Positions 22,426 through 33,500 are shown, numbered from the stretch's first letter. The stretch: DNA of 39,255 nt from DAOTWP01 sp034435675 (GCA_034435675.1 DAOTWP010000212.1:1-39255); one strand, 5' to 3'. Numbers and translations are program-made. The notes: generated from the letters alone by a model not told the origin.

Positions 22426-22483
22426 GGCTGATTTTTCAGCCACCTTCCTCTGGGCAGGGGCGAAGCCTAAATCGCCCCTTGCC
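22426..22483 (+). terminator. Two hairpins after the YceI gene
   Basis: GGCTGA-TTTT-TCAGCC (22426-22441) and GGCAGGGGCGA with TCGCCCCT(T)GCC (22453-22483, one bulge) follow the stop codon. Neither has a T-run; they may slow or end transcription. Confidence 0.4.
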
Positions 22484-22540
22484 GGAAAATCCCCGCTGAG
22501 CATGCTGGCTGAACAAGTGGATTGTGCGCTGTAACGATTA

Positions 22541-22624
22541 AATCCGGCGAACAAGGGCGGACATGCGCTGCGCTTAGGGGCGCCTGCGCCCGCTGAGCGA
22601 AGCCGTCCGCCCAAACGCCGGATT
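22541..22624. repeat. 84-bp long imperfect palindrome
   Basis: AATCCGGCG (22541-22549) pairs perfectly with CGCCGGATT (22616-22624). GGGCGGAC (22555-22562) pairs perfectly with GTCCGCCC (22605-22612). The inner part (GCTGCGCTTAG with CTGAGCGAAGC) pairs with a few mismatches around a GGGGCGCCTGCGCCC tip. It looks like a REP-type or miniature element. No transposase is near. Confidence 0.75.
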
Positions 22625-22740
22625 ATTTTGCAAAACCGCAACATCCCCTTGTTTGCGTTTACGGATAGCTACTTATTCGCAAAGGGATGCCGACTGGATT
22701 CAAAATCATCGAGTCACGGCGCGGACCGAGGAATAGCAGC

Positions 22741-22850
22741 CAGGTTCCCCGTGCCCGCTGTGCCGCTGTGTTGAACCCAGCTTTGCGTCTTTGCGCTTCG
22801 CTTTGCTGGCGCTGTGGGACAATTGCCCCGCAATCCGCCTGCACCCCAGG
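22741..22850. repeat. Dispersed repeat, copy 2 (opposite orientation to copy 1)
   Basis: The reverse complement of this stretch matches 4351-4450, clearest over GGGTGCA, GCGGATT, CGGGGCAA and GCCAGCAAAGCGAA, then more loosely through the CAAAG-rich part. It lies upstream of the LuxR-family gene, as copy 1 lies upstream of the glycosyltransferase. Confidence 0.7.
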
Positions 22851-22878
22851 AAAAACGGCGTAACTCCCGCCCTGTTCG

Positions 22879-22908
22879 TTGTGCCGCCGTGATGAACTTT
22901 GTTACAAT
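22879..22908 (+). promoter_or_regulatory. Promoter of the MalT-like regulator, implying a leaderless mRNA
   Basis: TTGTGC (22879-22884) and TACAAT (22903-22908) are 18 bp apart. Transcription would start about 7 nt after the -10, at the ATG at 22915. No Shine-Dalgarno sequence lies before that ATG. Confidence 0.55.
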
Positions 22909-22914
22909 CGCGGC

Positions 22915-25569
22915 ATGGTCGAGACATTCCTTAAAACGAAGTGTATGCCACCGCCGCTGCGGGCGGCGCTGGTGCCGCGCCCGCGCCTTGATGCCTTGCT
23001 GCGTGGTGCTGTTATCGTGCCGCTGACCCTGGTCAGCGCGCCGCCCGGTTCTGGCAAGACCACCGCAGTGCTTGCCGCCCTGCGCGCGCTTCAGTCCACC
23101 AGCGACGTCGCGCTGGCATGGCTGGGGCTGGACGAGCACGACAACGAGACCGTGCGCTTCTGGCGCTATGTGCTCACGGCGCTGCAAACCGACGCCGCCG
23201 ATTTGCCCCTCACATCTGCGGTGCAGCTTGCTGCTGCACAGCCGCCGCTGATCTCGGCAGTGCTTGCCGAACTGCTCAACCATATTGCCGGCTATCCCCG
23301 GCAGGTGCTGCTGGTGCTGGATGATTACCATCTGATCCACCAGCCGGACATTCATCACGGGCTGGGCTTCTTGCTGGAACACGCTCCTGCCAACCTGCAC
23401 CTGCTGCTGCTAACACGGGCAGACCCGCCGCTGCCGCTGCACCGCCTGCGGGCACGTGGACAACTGCTTGAAGTGCGCGCGGCAGATTTGCGCTTTGACC
23501 TTGCCGAAGCGGCGGCATTCCTCAACGGCGTGATGGCGCTGGCGCTGAGCGCTGACGAAGTGGCAAGCCTGGCGGAACGCACGGAAGGCTGGGCGGCGGG
23601 GTTGCAGTTGGCGGGACTGGCACTGCAAGGCGCACCAGAGCACAGCGCGCCACAGCACACGCTGATTGAACGCCTGGCACAGAGCAACCGCTACATTCTC
23701 GAATATCTCGCGGAGGAAGTGCTGGCGCAGCAGACCGCGCAGATGCAAACCTTCCTGCTGCAAACCAGCATCCTTGACCGTCTGTGTGCCGCGTTGTGCG
23801 ATGCCGTCACCGGCGGGCAGGACAGCGCAGCGCTGCTGGACACACTGGTGCAGCGTAATTTGTTCGTTTATCCGGCGGGCGCGGCACACCCCGACAGCGG
23901 CGGGCGGCGCTGGTTCCGCTATCACCCGCTTTTTGCCGACCTGCTGCGCGGACTGCTGAGCCAGCAGCAGCCCAGCCAGCCCGCACGGCTGCACCAGCGT
24001 GCCGCCGGATGGTATGAGCAGGCGGGCGCGGTTGAACCGGCAATCGAACATGCGCTGGCAGCAGAGGATTACACCCATGCTGGACGCCTGCTGGACACGC
24101 ATGCCCGCCAGATGGCGATGGAAGGACGCCTGTTCACGGTGGAGCGCTGGCTGAGCCGCCTGCCGCAGTCCCGGCGGGCGCTGCTGCCCGGTGCCAATCT
24201 CGCGTTTGCGTGGGCGCTGCTGCTGCGCGGGCGTTATGCCGAAATTCCGCCCTACATCGAGCAGGCAGAAGCGGCAGTGAGCGCGGGGGATCGGGCGTTA
24301 CAGGCAGAGGCGCATGCCCTGCGTGCCGGGTTGGCAGATGCGCTGGGACAGCCCGACGAGGGGGTGCGGCAGGCACGGTTGGCGCTGGCACACGTCCCGC
24401 CGGAAAATCTGTTCACCCGTGCGGCGGCACAGGTGGCGCTGGCGGGCGCGCTGCGGGTGCGCGGCGAAACGGATGCGGCAATTGCGGCGTATGAACAGGC
24501 GCTGCCCCTGTGTCATGCCGCCGGACTGACCATGCCCGAACTGCTCTGCCGGGCGCAGTTGGGCATGCTGTGGATTGCCGGCGGGCGGCTGCGGCGGGCG
24601 GAAGGCGTTACCCGCCCTGTGCTGGATGCGCCGTTCCTGCATCCGGCGGGCAGTGCCGTGCTGGGTGCGCTCAGCGACGTGCTGATCGAATGGAACCGGC
24701 TCGACGCAGCGACAGCGCACTTGCAGCAGGCGCTTACGCTGGCGCAGCAAAGCGGGCACAACGCGGCGCTGGTGACCTGCCTCGCGCTGAGGGTGCGCCT
24801 GTGCCGCATCCAGCAGGATTACGCGGGGGCACAGGCAGCGCTCGATACCGCACGGGCACAGGTGCATCAGGGTGTGCCGGGCTGGGTCGCGCTGCTGCTG
24901 ACGCATGAACAGGCGCGCCTGTGGCTTGATCAGTCTGCGCTGGACAGGGTCGAACATCTGCTGGCACAGGCGGAAACACAAATGGCGGCACAGGCGGCGG
25001 GCGGCTACTTCGGCGAACTGCTGCCGCTGCTGCGGGCACGCCTGCTGCTGCGTCGTGAACAGGCGGGCGAAGCACAGGCAGTGCTGGACGCCGTGCTGCA
25101 ATCCGCGCAGGCAGGCGGGCGGCAGGGAAGGGTGCTTGAGGCGCTGCTGCTGCGGGCGCTGGCTTTTGCTGCCCGGCACGATGCTGCCGCCGCCGAACGC
25201 GACCTGCTGGACGCGCTGGAACTGGCAGCGCCGGAAGGGTATGTGCGCGTGTTTGTGGATGAAGGCGCGCCGCTTGCCGGGCTGCTGGCACCGGTCAGCG
25301 GCGATCATGCCGATTATGTGCGCGCACTGCTCGCCGCCTTCCCGCCCGGTGAACGTCTGCCCGCCCCCACGCTGCCCGACGCGCTCACCGAACGAGAGCT
25401 GGACGTGCTGCGGCTGATGGCACGCGGGCTGACCTATCAGGATATCGCTGACACGCTGGTGATCAGCATCAACACCGTGCGCCACCATGTCAAAGGCATC
25501 TACAGCAAGCTCCAGGCAGATACGCGCACGCTGGCGCTGGAACAGGCACGCCTGCTGAACCTGCTGTGA
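22915..25569 (+). CDS. MalT-like LuxR-family STAND transcriptional regulator
   Basis: 884 residues in the MalT layout. Residues ~35-330 form an NTPase: Walker A PPGSGKTT (43-50), Walker B VLLVLDDYHLI (~130-140), the RADPPLPLHRLRARG sensor region, then EGWAAGLQLAGLAL. The middle (~345-800) is TPR-like helical repeats that bind the inducer. The C-terminus (~824-884) is a LuxR HTH: LTERELDVLRLMARGLTYQDIADTLVISINTVRHHVKGIYSKL. These proteins are ATP-driven activators that oligomerise on ligand binding. The inducer is unknown; MalT itself senses maltotriose. The ATG at 22915 is chosen because the promoter abuts it; an upstream in-frame GTG at 22879 lies inside the promoter. No target gene is obvious nearby. 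Confidence 0.94.
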   Translation: MVETFLKTKCMPPPLRAALVPRPRLDALLRGAVIVPLTLVSAPPGSGKTTAVLAALRALQSTSDVALAWLGLDEHDNETVRFWRYVLTALQTDAADLPLTSAVQLAAAQPPLISAVLAELLNHIAGYPRQVLLVLDDYHLIHQPDIHHGLGFLLEHAPANLHLLLLTRADPPLPLHRLRARGQLLEVRAADLRFDLAEAAAFLNGVMALALSADEVASLAERTEGWAAGLQLAGLALQGAPEHSAPQHTLIERLAQSNRYILEYLAEEVLAQQTAQMQTFLLQTSILDRLCAALCDAVTGGQDSAALLDTLVQRNLFVYPAGAAHPDSGGRRWFRYHPLFADLLRGLLSQQQPSQPARLHQRAAGWYEQAGAVEPAIEHALAAEDYTHAGRLLDTHARQMAMEGRLFTVERWLSRLPQSRRALLPGANLAFAWALLLRGRYAEIPPYIEQAEAAVSAGDRALQAEAHALRAGLADALGQPDEGVRQARLALAHVPPENLFTRAAAQVALAGALRVRGETDAAIAAYEQALPLCHAAGLTMPELLCRAQLGMLWIAGGRLRRAEGVTRPVLDAPFLHPAGSAVLGALSDVLIEWNRLDAATAHLQQALTLAQQSGHNAALVTCLALRVRLCRIQQDYAGAQAALDTARAQVHQGVPGWVALLLTHEQARLWLDQSALDRVEHLLAQAETQMAAQAAGGYFGELLPLLRARLLLRREQAGEAQAVLDAVLQSAQAGGRQGRVLEALLLRALAFAARHDAAAAERDLLDALELAAPEGYVRVFVDEGAPLAGLLAPVSGDHADYVRALLAAFPPGERLPAPTLPDALTERELDVLRLMARGLTYQDIADTLVISINTVRHHVKGIYSKLQADTRTLALEQARLLNLL

Positions 25570-25755
25570 GGGGATAAGCATGGCGGTGCCGGGCAGATCA
25601 GCAGCCGACAGCGCAGGAATGTCCTCAAGCGTATACGGCATGTAATTCAAGCCAGGTATTCAGGAAGAACAGAAGCGCTGCGTGTTCGTTCAGGGTGGTA
25701 TCAAAAAAAGACGATCACGCACTGCCATTCGAGTTTCCTGCCCTACCCGTGAAGC

Positions 25756-27012
25756 TCAGGGGCAGCTAATGACACCCTGTGCCCACAGACAGCCGCCGCA
25801 TGCCGGAAAAGTATTGCCGAGGCAGTCTTCTTCGTTGGCGTCGAGCATTTCGCAGCCGCCGCAGAAGGTGCAGGGCGCAAAGGCAAAACGCTCGATGCGT
25901 TCGCGGTAGGCGACATAGTCGGGATCGTGCCACAGATCCAGCAGGGGACGCTCGGCGATATTGCCAAGCACATGACGCCGCGACACCCGTTTGCGCCCGT
26001 TGATATGATGCACATGGCTGTGCAGCAGCGCCAGGCACGGGCTGACACTGCCATCCCAGCCAATCGAAATCGAGCCGCTGGCGATGAAGACACAGACATC
26101 GTTGGTCGCGCCGAGGTTGTTGCCCGCGAAGCTGACGTTATAGCCGCTGGTCATTGCCTTAAAGAGGGCGTCCTGCGTTTCTGCGGTGATTTCCATTTTG
26201 GGCAGGCTGAGATGCGGCAGCCAGCGCGAGGGCAGGTAGGCGATGTCGCGGATGACGCGCTTGTAGAGGATTTCTTCGTTGAGCGTGTCGGTGTAGGGCA
26301 GTACATTGCTGACGCGGAAATAGGACGCGCGCAGGCGGTGGGCGATATTCAGCACTTCCGGCAGGTCGGCGATGTTACGTTTCATGGCGACGAAGGCGAT
26401 GCCAATCTGCGGGGTGGGATGGTGGCTGCCGGAACGCAGATCACGAAAACGGGTGAGGTTCTTCAGCACACGCGGCAGTTCTGCGCCCAAGCGCACATCG
26501 GCATAACTTTCTGGTGTTGCGCCGTCAATCGAAACCCAGAGTACATCCAGCCCGGCGTCAATTAACTGGCGCGAGCGCTTCTCGGTGAGCATGGTGCCGT
26601 TGCTGATCATTTCGACCCGCGCGCCAAGTGCCTTTGCCTGCGCCACCATCTCGACAATGCCGGGATGAAACAGCGGTTCGCCCAGCCCGCCGAAGAAGAC
26701 CGTGGGGCGGGGTGACACCGTTTCTACCCCGGCAAGCACATGCGCGAAGGTTGCGTCGGTCATGCGCCCCAACGGTTCGTCCCACACGTTGCGAATACAG
26801 GTCACGCAGTCAATGTTGCACAGCGAGGTGGGTTCGACATAGATTTTCGCCAGATGGGTGACCGGGCGATGCATGGAGACGGTGTTGGCGCTGTCTTCCA
26901 GCCGGACCTTCGCGCCGGGAACCAGCCCAAAGCGCTCGGCAACCTCCGGCGGCAGCACCAGCCGCCCCTGCTCATCCACCTCTGCCCATTGGGTTTGCTG
27001 CGCCGTGACCAT
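25756..27012 (-). CDS. Radical SAM/SPASM protein with N-terminal AbrB-like domain
   Basis: 418 residues. Residues ~8-48 resemble a SpoVT/AbrB swapped-hairpin domain (AEVDEQGRLVLPPEVAERFGLVPGAKVRLE), normally a DNA-binding module of transition-state regulators and antitoxins. Residues ~54-290 are a radical SAM core: IYVEPTSLCNIDCVTC with Cys65, Cys69 and Cys72 (CX3CX2C, the [4Fe-4S]-AdoMet site), GGLGEPLFHP, and VSIDGATPESYADVRLG. The C-terminus is a SPASM region (ISIGWDGSVSPC, GNIAERPLLDLWHDPDY) with Cys381, 384, 387, 397, 405, 408 and 417 for auxiliary Fe-S clusters. SPASM enzymes mature peptides or cofactors, including tungstopterin-enzyme modifiers. No precursor peptide gene or tungsten oxidoreductase is visible here. 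AGGGG about 8 nt upstream supports the start. Confidence 0.9.
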   Translation of the reverse strand: MVTAQQTQWAEVDEQGRLVLPPEVAERFGLVPGAKVRLEDSANTVSMHRPVTHLAKIYVEPTSLCNIDCVTCIRNVWDEPLGRMTDATFAHVLAGVETVSPRPTVFFGGLGEPLFHPGIVEMVAQAKALGARVEMISNGTMLTEKRSRQLIDAGLDVLWVSIDGATPESYADVRLGAELPRVLKNLTRFRDLRSGSHHPTPQIGIAFVAMKRNIADLPEVLNIAHRLRASYFRVSNVLPYTDTLNEEILYKRVIRDIAYLPSRWLPHLSLPKMEITAETQDALFKAMTSGYNVSFAGNNLGATNDVCVFIASGSISIGWDGSVSPCLALLHSHVHHINGRKRVSRRHVLGNIAERPLLDLWHDPDYVAYRERIERFAFAPCTFCGGCEMLDANEEDCLGNTFPACGGCLWAQGVISCP

Positions 27013-27036
27013 AGCTTCGCCCCTTGATTGGTTCTA

Positions 27037-27101
27037 TTCCCCATCCGCCAGTTGGGGAAACAATCCTGTGTTTCCATTCAGCTTAAGGACGAATGGACAG
27101 G
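27037..27101 (-). promoter_or_regulatory. Two inverted repeats upstream of the AbrB-radical SAM gene
   Basis: TTCCCCA-N9-TGGGGAA (27037-27059) and TCCATTC-N11-GAATGGA (27073-27097, with flanking CCTGT/ACAGG) lie 25 and 61 bp before the start codon. They are candidate operators or leader hairpins. The gene product carries an AbrB-like domain, so self-binding is possible but untested. Confidence 0.45.
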
Positions 27102-27186
27102 GCGTATAGTGTCATCTATCAAGTTCACCATGTACATTTGTCCCCAATGGTGCGGCTGCGGGGCTGGCTGTTGTGGGGCAGTCAGT

Positions 27187-27198
27187 TTCATATATGAA
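27187..27198. promoter_or_regulatory. Perfect 12-bp AT-rich palindrome
   Basis: TTCATATATGAA sits in the AT-rich divergent space (27100-27380) between the radical SAM gene and the giant secreted-protein gene. It has operator-like symmetry; no regulator is assigned. Confidence 0.35.
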
Positions 27199-27356
27199 GA
27201 AATATTATTTGCAGAATCATTAAGGCGCAAAACTGGACGCAGTCTCAATACGCACAAGCTGCGGCAAGCTCCGTTAAGATAATGCGCAGTATTAATGCTG
27301 GCTTTCTTCGCCAGCGAGGTTGTCAAAGGATTCCTAAAAAATTCCCCCGTAACTGG

Positions 27357-27588
27357 TTCGCTAGTACAAAATCTATGCTATTATCAGAACGTGCGCATTG
27401 CATGTGGCACTGTCCACGCGGAAGGGACAGTCTGCCATGTGGCGTTAACGCTGCGCTGTGAACTGAACACTACAGCACTGCCGACCGGCACTGCCGACCG
27501 GCACGGGCGTCAGACATTCACAGCGGGTATCACCCGGCTCACCCCGGGAGAACATCATCGCAGGCACAACTCTGAGGAGAGTAATAAT
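27357..27588 (+). promoter_or_regulatory. Probable promoter and ~200-nt leader of the giant secreted-protein gene
   Basis: TTCGCT (27357-27362) and TATTAT (27379-27384) form a possible promoter with a 16-bp spacer. The leader then holds a hairpin, GGCACTGTCC with GGACAGTCTGCC (27406-27436), and a perfect tandem pair of ACTGCCGACCGGC (27477-27502). GAGGAGAG (27573-27580) is the ribosome site. A long structured leader before a costly 3,546-residue protein suggests post-transcriptional control, which is inference. The frame is open through this leader, but its translation is not protein-like. Confidence 0.4.
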
Positions 27589-30500
27589 ATGATACGTAGT
27601 TCTTTTTCGTGGCGAAGGACTGTTACGGGCGTTAGCCTGCTGGCAGTCCTCGCGTTTTTTGTGCTGGCGGGCGCATTTGGCGTCACACCAGCCGCCGCCC
27701 AGGGAGCCAATAACGGCTTGCAGTTCGACGGCAATGACCGCGTACGCATCACGGACGTGAGCAACGTCACGTTTGGCGCAGGCGACTCGTTCACCATCGA
27801 GTTCTGGGCGCGGATCGACAGCCTCGCTGTTGATAATGTGCTGGTGGCTAACCGCCAGTGGGCAGGGTCAAATGTCAATTATTATGTTGAGGTTTTGACC
27901 AGCGGTGCGATTCAGATTGGCTGGGATGACGGCGGCAATACGGCGACATTCCAGACTGCCCCGGTAATCGGGCTGAGTAACTGGAATCACTTTGCGGCAG
28001 TGTGGAATGGCTCCACTGCCGCGATTTATTTGAATGGGGCAGCACAGGCGGTCAGCGGCAGCGCCAGCGGTTCCCCCGATGGCACAGCAGGCGGCTATGA
28101 GCTGCGCTTCAGCGGTACAGCCTTCCCGATTCGCGGGGCGCTGGACGAAGTGCGCATCTGGAATACGGCGCGCAGTGCGGCGCAGATCAGCGCGGCGCAG
28201 GGGAGCTGTGTGGCACCGGACAGCAGCGGGCTGGCGGGGTACTGGCACCTGGATGCAGGCGCCGACCCGCAGGTCGCCTATGATGTCGCCAACGGCGCAA
28301 ACGGGCAGTTGGGCGATACCCCCGGCGTGGACAGTGCCGACCCGACTCCGGTCAACACCGCGCCGACGCGCTATGCCTTCTGTGACCCGACGATTGACAC
28401 GGTAGTCGTTGTCTCCAACGATACGCCCAACAACTGGGCATTCCTGCTGGAAACCGGCACAACCGGCGTCGGGCAGTTTGTGGACGGTCCCGACACGCCG
28501 CCGAGCGGCATGGGCAGCGTGAACCTGCAAACGCCCGCCAGCGCGGACGGCATGCTGATCGGCAAGCTGGATTACGCGGGCACGTACCTGCGCGACATCT
28601 CACGGTTGGAATACAGCACCTACCGCACGGCAGGCGCGAGTGAACCGGCGATCGCGCTGCAATTCAACATTGACTATGACCTGACGGACAGCAACACCGG
28701 CTGGCAGGGGCGGCTGGTCTATGAGCCGTACTACTCGCAGACGGTCAACACCGGGCAATGGCAGACGTGGGATGCGCTGGCGGATGTCGGCGACGGCAAC
28801 TGGTGGGGCAGCGGCGCGGTGGTTGCGGCGGTCTGCCCGATAAGCAACCCCTGCACCTGGTCCGAAGTGCTGGCGAACTTCCCCAACAGCGGCATTCACG
28901 CCGATCCAACCCTGGGCGCGGTGCTGCTCAAGGCGGGCAGCGCCTGGGCGGGCTTCAACGGCAGTGCGGACTGGCTGGTGCTGGGCATAGACGGTGATGT
29001 TACCGCTTACGACTTTGAACTGGTTAGCTGCACCACCGTTTGTTACGCCGATGCGGTCAACGGTGACGACAGCTTCTCCGGGCTGGCGAGCGCACCCAAG
29101 CGCAGCATCCAGGCGGCGATTGACGCGGTGCAGGCAGGCGGGCAGGTGCGCGTGCTGCCGGGCAGCTATGCCGAAGTCGCCACCGGGCGTATGGTGTTTG
29201 GCGCGGGCGGTCCGCACCAGTTCGGGCTGTATATTGGACCGGACAAAGCCGGCATCACCGTCATGGGGGTGGACTCCGGCGATACACCAATCACCGATCC
29301 GTATGCGGTGCAGGCGTTCATCACCACCAATGCGACGAACACTTTCGGCTACTCCGGCGTGTTCGTTGAAGGCAATGATGTCACGCTGCAAGGCTTGAGC
29401 TTTGGCGACAACACGCCCTACAACAACAAGACCATCGAAGTGATTGGCGACGGCTTCGTCCTGCGCTATGCCAACTTCGATACCTCGGACAGCGGCGCGG
29501 TGTATATCAGCGACTTCCGCAGCACATTTGATGTTGTGCAGCGCTACACCATCGCTGATAACGTCTTTGACGACGGCACGCAGATTGCCATTTCCAGCGG
29601 CGCGGGCGCGTTTGGTCCGGTCAGCGGGCGTGTGATCAGCGGCAACTACTTCGACATCCCCGACAGCGTTGTGGCGTTGTACGGCGCGTATCCGCCGGTC
29701 AGTTTCAACGGCGCGGGGGGCGTGCCCTGGTTCACCTATCCGGTGGGCGGCGCGCTGATTACGGGCAATACGTTTGCGCCGGAAGAACAGTATATCCGCG
29801 CGCGCGGCACGTATACCGAAGCGGAATTCGACTGGGAGTCGTACTGGAATGACAACAGTTATCAGAAGGCAGTTGTCACGCTGGAAGACCTGCCCACGTT
29901 CGCGGTGCGCGCCTACAGCTACACCAGCGGTCCATATACGCTGACCAACGTGCGACGCATCGGCGGCGTCATTCAGCCGCAGGTGGACATCGCCGCAGCG
30001 GGCGATACCGTGCTGGTGGCGGCGGGCGTGTATCCTGAAAATGTCGAGATTGACCGTTCGCTGACGATCACCAGCGAAGACCCCGGCGACCTGACCTGTG
30101 CCACCCCCGGACCGGGCGCGAATGCCCCTGTGCTGGATGGCAGCGGTTTCCCGGCAAGCGGCGACAACAACGGCTTCGACCTTGCCGCCGGAGTCACCGA
30201 TGTGACGATTCAGGGGTTTGAAATCCGCAATTACAGCAGCACCTTCAGCGGAGTGGGCAATGGGGTGCGTGCGTGGAACAGCGGCACTGCAAACATCACC
30301 GTGCGCAATAACTATATCCATGATGTATCGTGGAATTACGTGCTGGTTGGCAACGAGGCGCAGGGCGTCCACAGCAATTGGACCGTGACCTGCAACATCG
30401 GCGAGAACGGCGACATCTACGGCGTCGAACTGACCAACACACGCGATTCCGCGATTACCAACAACATCCTCAGCGACGGCGAAAGCCAGATTACCCTGAC

Positions 30501-33500
30501 CGCGCAGGGCAACCCGGCAGTCACCGCCGAAAATATCCTGATTCAGGGCAACACCCTGAGCAGCGCCAACCGCGCTAACCTGCTGCTGGTGACCTATGAC
30601 TATGGCAGCAGCAGCGGCGCGCAGATTCTGCGGGACGTCACGATAGACGCCAATACGATCAGCAACAATGGGCGCGCGATTGAGGCGTTCAGTGTGGGCA
30701 GCGGGCAGGTGGCAGACCTGACGATCAGCGGCAACCTGTTCACAATCACTGATCCGCTGGGCAGCGGCGACGCGCTGGGGCTGACCGATATACGCGGCAG
30801 TTCGCTGGTGCAGGGCAACAACTACAGCATCAGCGGGACAATCGGCGGCGGTGGCACGTTCTTCCACTTCCTTGATCTGGAAGGCAGCCAGACCGGCAGC
30901 TTTGTGGTGACGCAGAACACGCTCAACGGCAGTGGCATTGGCAGCCTCAGCGTGGGCATTCGCCTGCGCAGCAGCCTGCCCGCGACCGCCGTGATTGATG
31001 TCACGTTCAACAGTATCACGGGCTTTGCGAACGGCGTGCGTGCCGACGCGCTGCCCGCCGGGCTGGACGCGAACATCAACCAGAACAACCTCGTCAACAA
31101 CACAGTCAACGGCATCCTCAACGGTGCGGGCGTGCTGCTGGACGGCACGGTCAACTGGTGGGGCGACGCCAGCGGTCCCAGCGGCGCGGGTCCGGGCACG
31201 GGCAGCGATGCCGTCTCGACCAATGTGAGCTTCTGCCCCTGGCTGAACGGTCCGTTTGACAGCGGCGGCGCGGTGGCTGGACCGGTGCGCAACCTCGATA
31301 CGAATGAGGTCTTCTGCACGATCCAGGCGGCAATTGACGATCCCGACACGCTCGACGGGCACACCATTGAGGTCAACCCCGGTACGTATGCGGAGAATGT
31401 GGTTGTCAACAAGAATGTCACGCTGCAAGGGGCAAACGCTGGCGTCTGCGCGAATAATCCGGCAGAGCTGTCGGCGCTCAATCCGGCACGTGGCGCAGAA
31501 ACGTTTGTCAATCCGGCGAGCGGCACAGCCTTCACCATTGATCCTACCAGCGATAATGTGACGATTGATGGTTTTGCTGTTACTGCCCCGATTGATTACG
31601 GAGTTTATGCCTGGAACGCAGCGGCTCCCGGCTTTGAGAACATCACGATCACCAACAACCGCTTTGAGGGACTGGCGGGCTGGGGCGTGATGAGCGGTGG
31701 GGCAGATCGCAGCGACTGGCGCATCTCCTGCAACCGCTTCGACGGCTGGTCCGGCACGGACAAAACCGCCGTCTGGCTGGCAGGCAACGCCAACAGCGGG
31801 CTGGAGCTGAGCTACAACTTCGTTCGCGGCAGCACCGGCGTGGCGGGCAGTCGCGGTTTCATTGTGGATGGGGCAGTCAACACGACGATCCAGTTCAATG
31901 AAATCACCAGCCTCACGCGCTACGGTGTGCAGTTGACCAACAGCGCGGACACAGTGCTGGTGGCAAACAACGACCTGTCCAATATGCAGGTCGGGGTTCA
32001 ACTGCTGACCTCCGCCAGCGGCGCAACGGGCATTCTGGATAATGTGACCGTACAGGACAACACTATCGGCGACGTGACCGCGATTGCGATCTGGCTGGCG
32101 AATGCGACAACGGGCGGACCCGGACCCGGCACGGTGAATAACCTGCTGATTACGGGCAATACCGTGATCCAAAACGTTGGCATGCTGACGAGCAACTTTG
32201 CGTTGATTGACCTGCGCTTTGACCCGGCGGCAAGTGGTGCGCACGGGCTGGTGACGATCAGCAACAACGACGTGACGTTCAACGGCAGTTTCGGCAGCGC
32301 GACAGCGGCATATGCGATGCAGGTGCGCGGCAAAGCGGGCACCGTTAACATCACCGGTAACAGCCTCGACGGCGGTGGTGTGGGTGGCAGCGCAACGAAC
32401 CCGGCAACAGCGGGCTTGTTTGTCCGCGTGAACGACAGCGCCTTTGGGCTGCTGCCTGCGACGGCGGAAATCACCGTCACCTTCAACACGTTCACCGGCT
32501 TCCAGAACGGCGTCACGGTCTATGATCCTGTGGCGGGCACCTATGGCGAGCTGCCCGCAGGCGCGGCGCTGAACATCAACCGCAACAGCATCGACGGCAA
32601 CCCTGTCGCCGGCGTAATCGCGGGTGCGGGCGGTGAACAGGTGGACGGCACATGCAACTGGTGGGGCGCGGCAGATGGTCCTGCGCCGCTGGGCGGTGGT
32701 GACAGCGCAGTGGGCAATGTGGATTACATCCCCTTCCTGCTGAGCAGTGACCTGAACGGCGACTGCACGGACGTGCCGCCGCTGGCAGTGGACGACAGCG
32801 GGCAGGCGCCGTTTGGCGTGCCAGTCACGGTTGACGTGCTGGGCAATGACAGCGGCATCGGCATCAGTGTGTTCAGCGTCAGCGCGGGCGCCAACCAGAG
32901 CGTGGTCAACAATGGCGATGGCACGGTGACCTACACACGCACCGGCGGCTTGAATGCGGGGCAGGTGATCTTCGACACCTTCACCTACACGATCCGCGAT
33001 GCCGAAGGACGCGCAAGCACGGCGACGGTAACGGTGGAAGTGGCACGGTTGAACCTGACCTCCATGTGCCCGCCCGGCGAATTCCGCGTGCGCAACCCCG
33101 GCAGCTTCGACATCACCTACCGCTGGCAGGTGGAAACCAGCGGCACGCCCAGCGCTGATCTGATCGCGCCGCCCGGTGACAGCTTCTTCAACACGGGCGT
33201 TGGCAGCGGCACGGTGATTATCACCATGCCCAACGGCGTGCAGCACAACACCAAGGCGACGCTGCGCAACTGCGTACAGGTGGATAAGGTCGTGGACTGG
33301 GGCGAATTTACCCCCGATCCGGCGCAGACCTTCGACATCTGTCTGGTAGGACCGCAGACGTACTGCCAGAGCTTCGACTCTGATGGCGGTGCACACACTT
33401 TCCAGAACATCGCCCCCGGCACGTACACCGTGACCGAAACACCGGGCAGCGCGTGGGACGTGACTCTTGACCCGCCGACCCTCACGGTAGAGGACGGGCA

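Noticed and set aside
25570..25652. A short minus-strand stretch reading MPYTLEDIPALSAADLPGTAM, protein-like in composition
   Set aside because: It runs straight into antisense of the LuxR gene with no natural end, so at most it is a gene remnant. The evidence is too thin to annotate.
27295..27588. In-frame upstream extension of the giant protein
   Set aside because: The signal peptide begins at 27589 with GAGGAGAG in place. The upstream translation contains promoter and tandem-repeat sequence.
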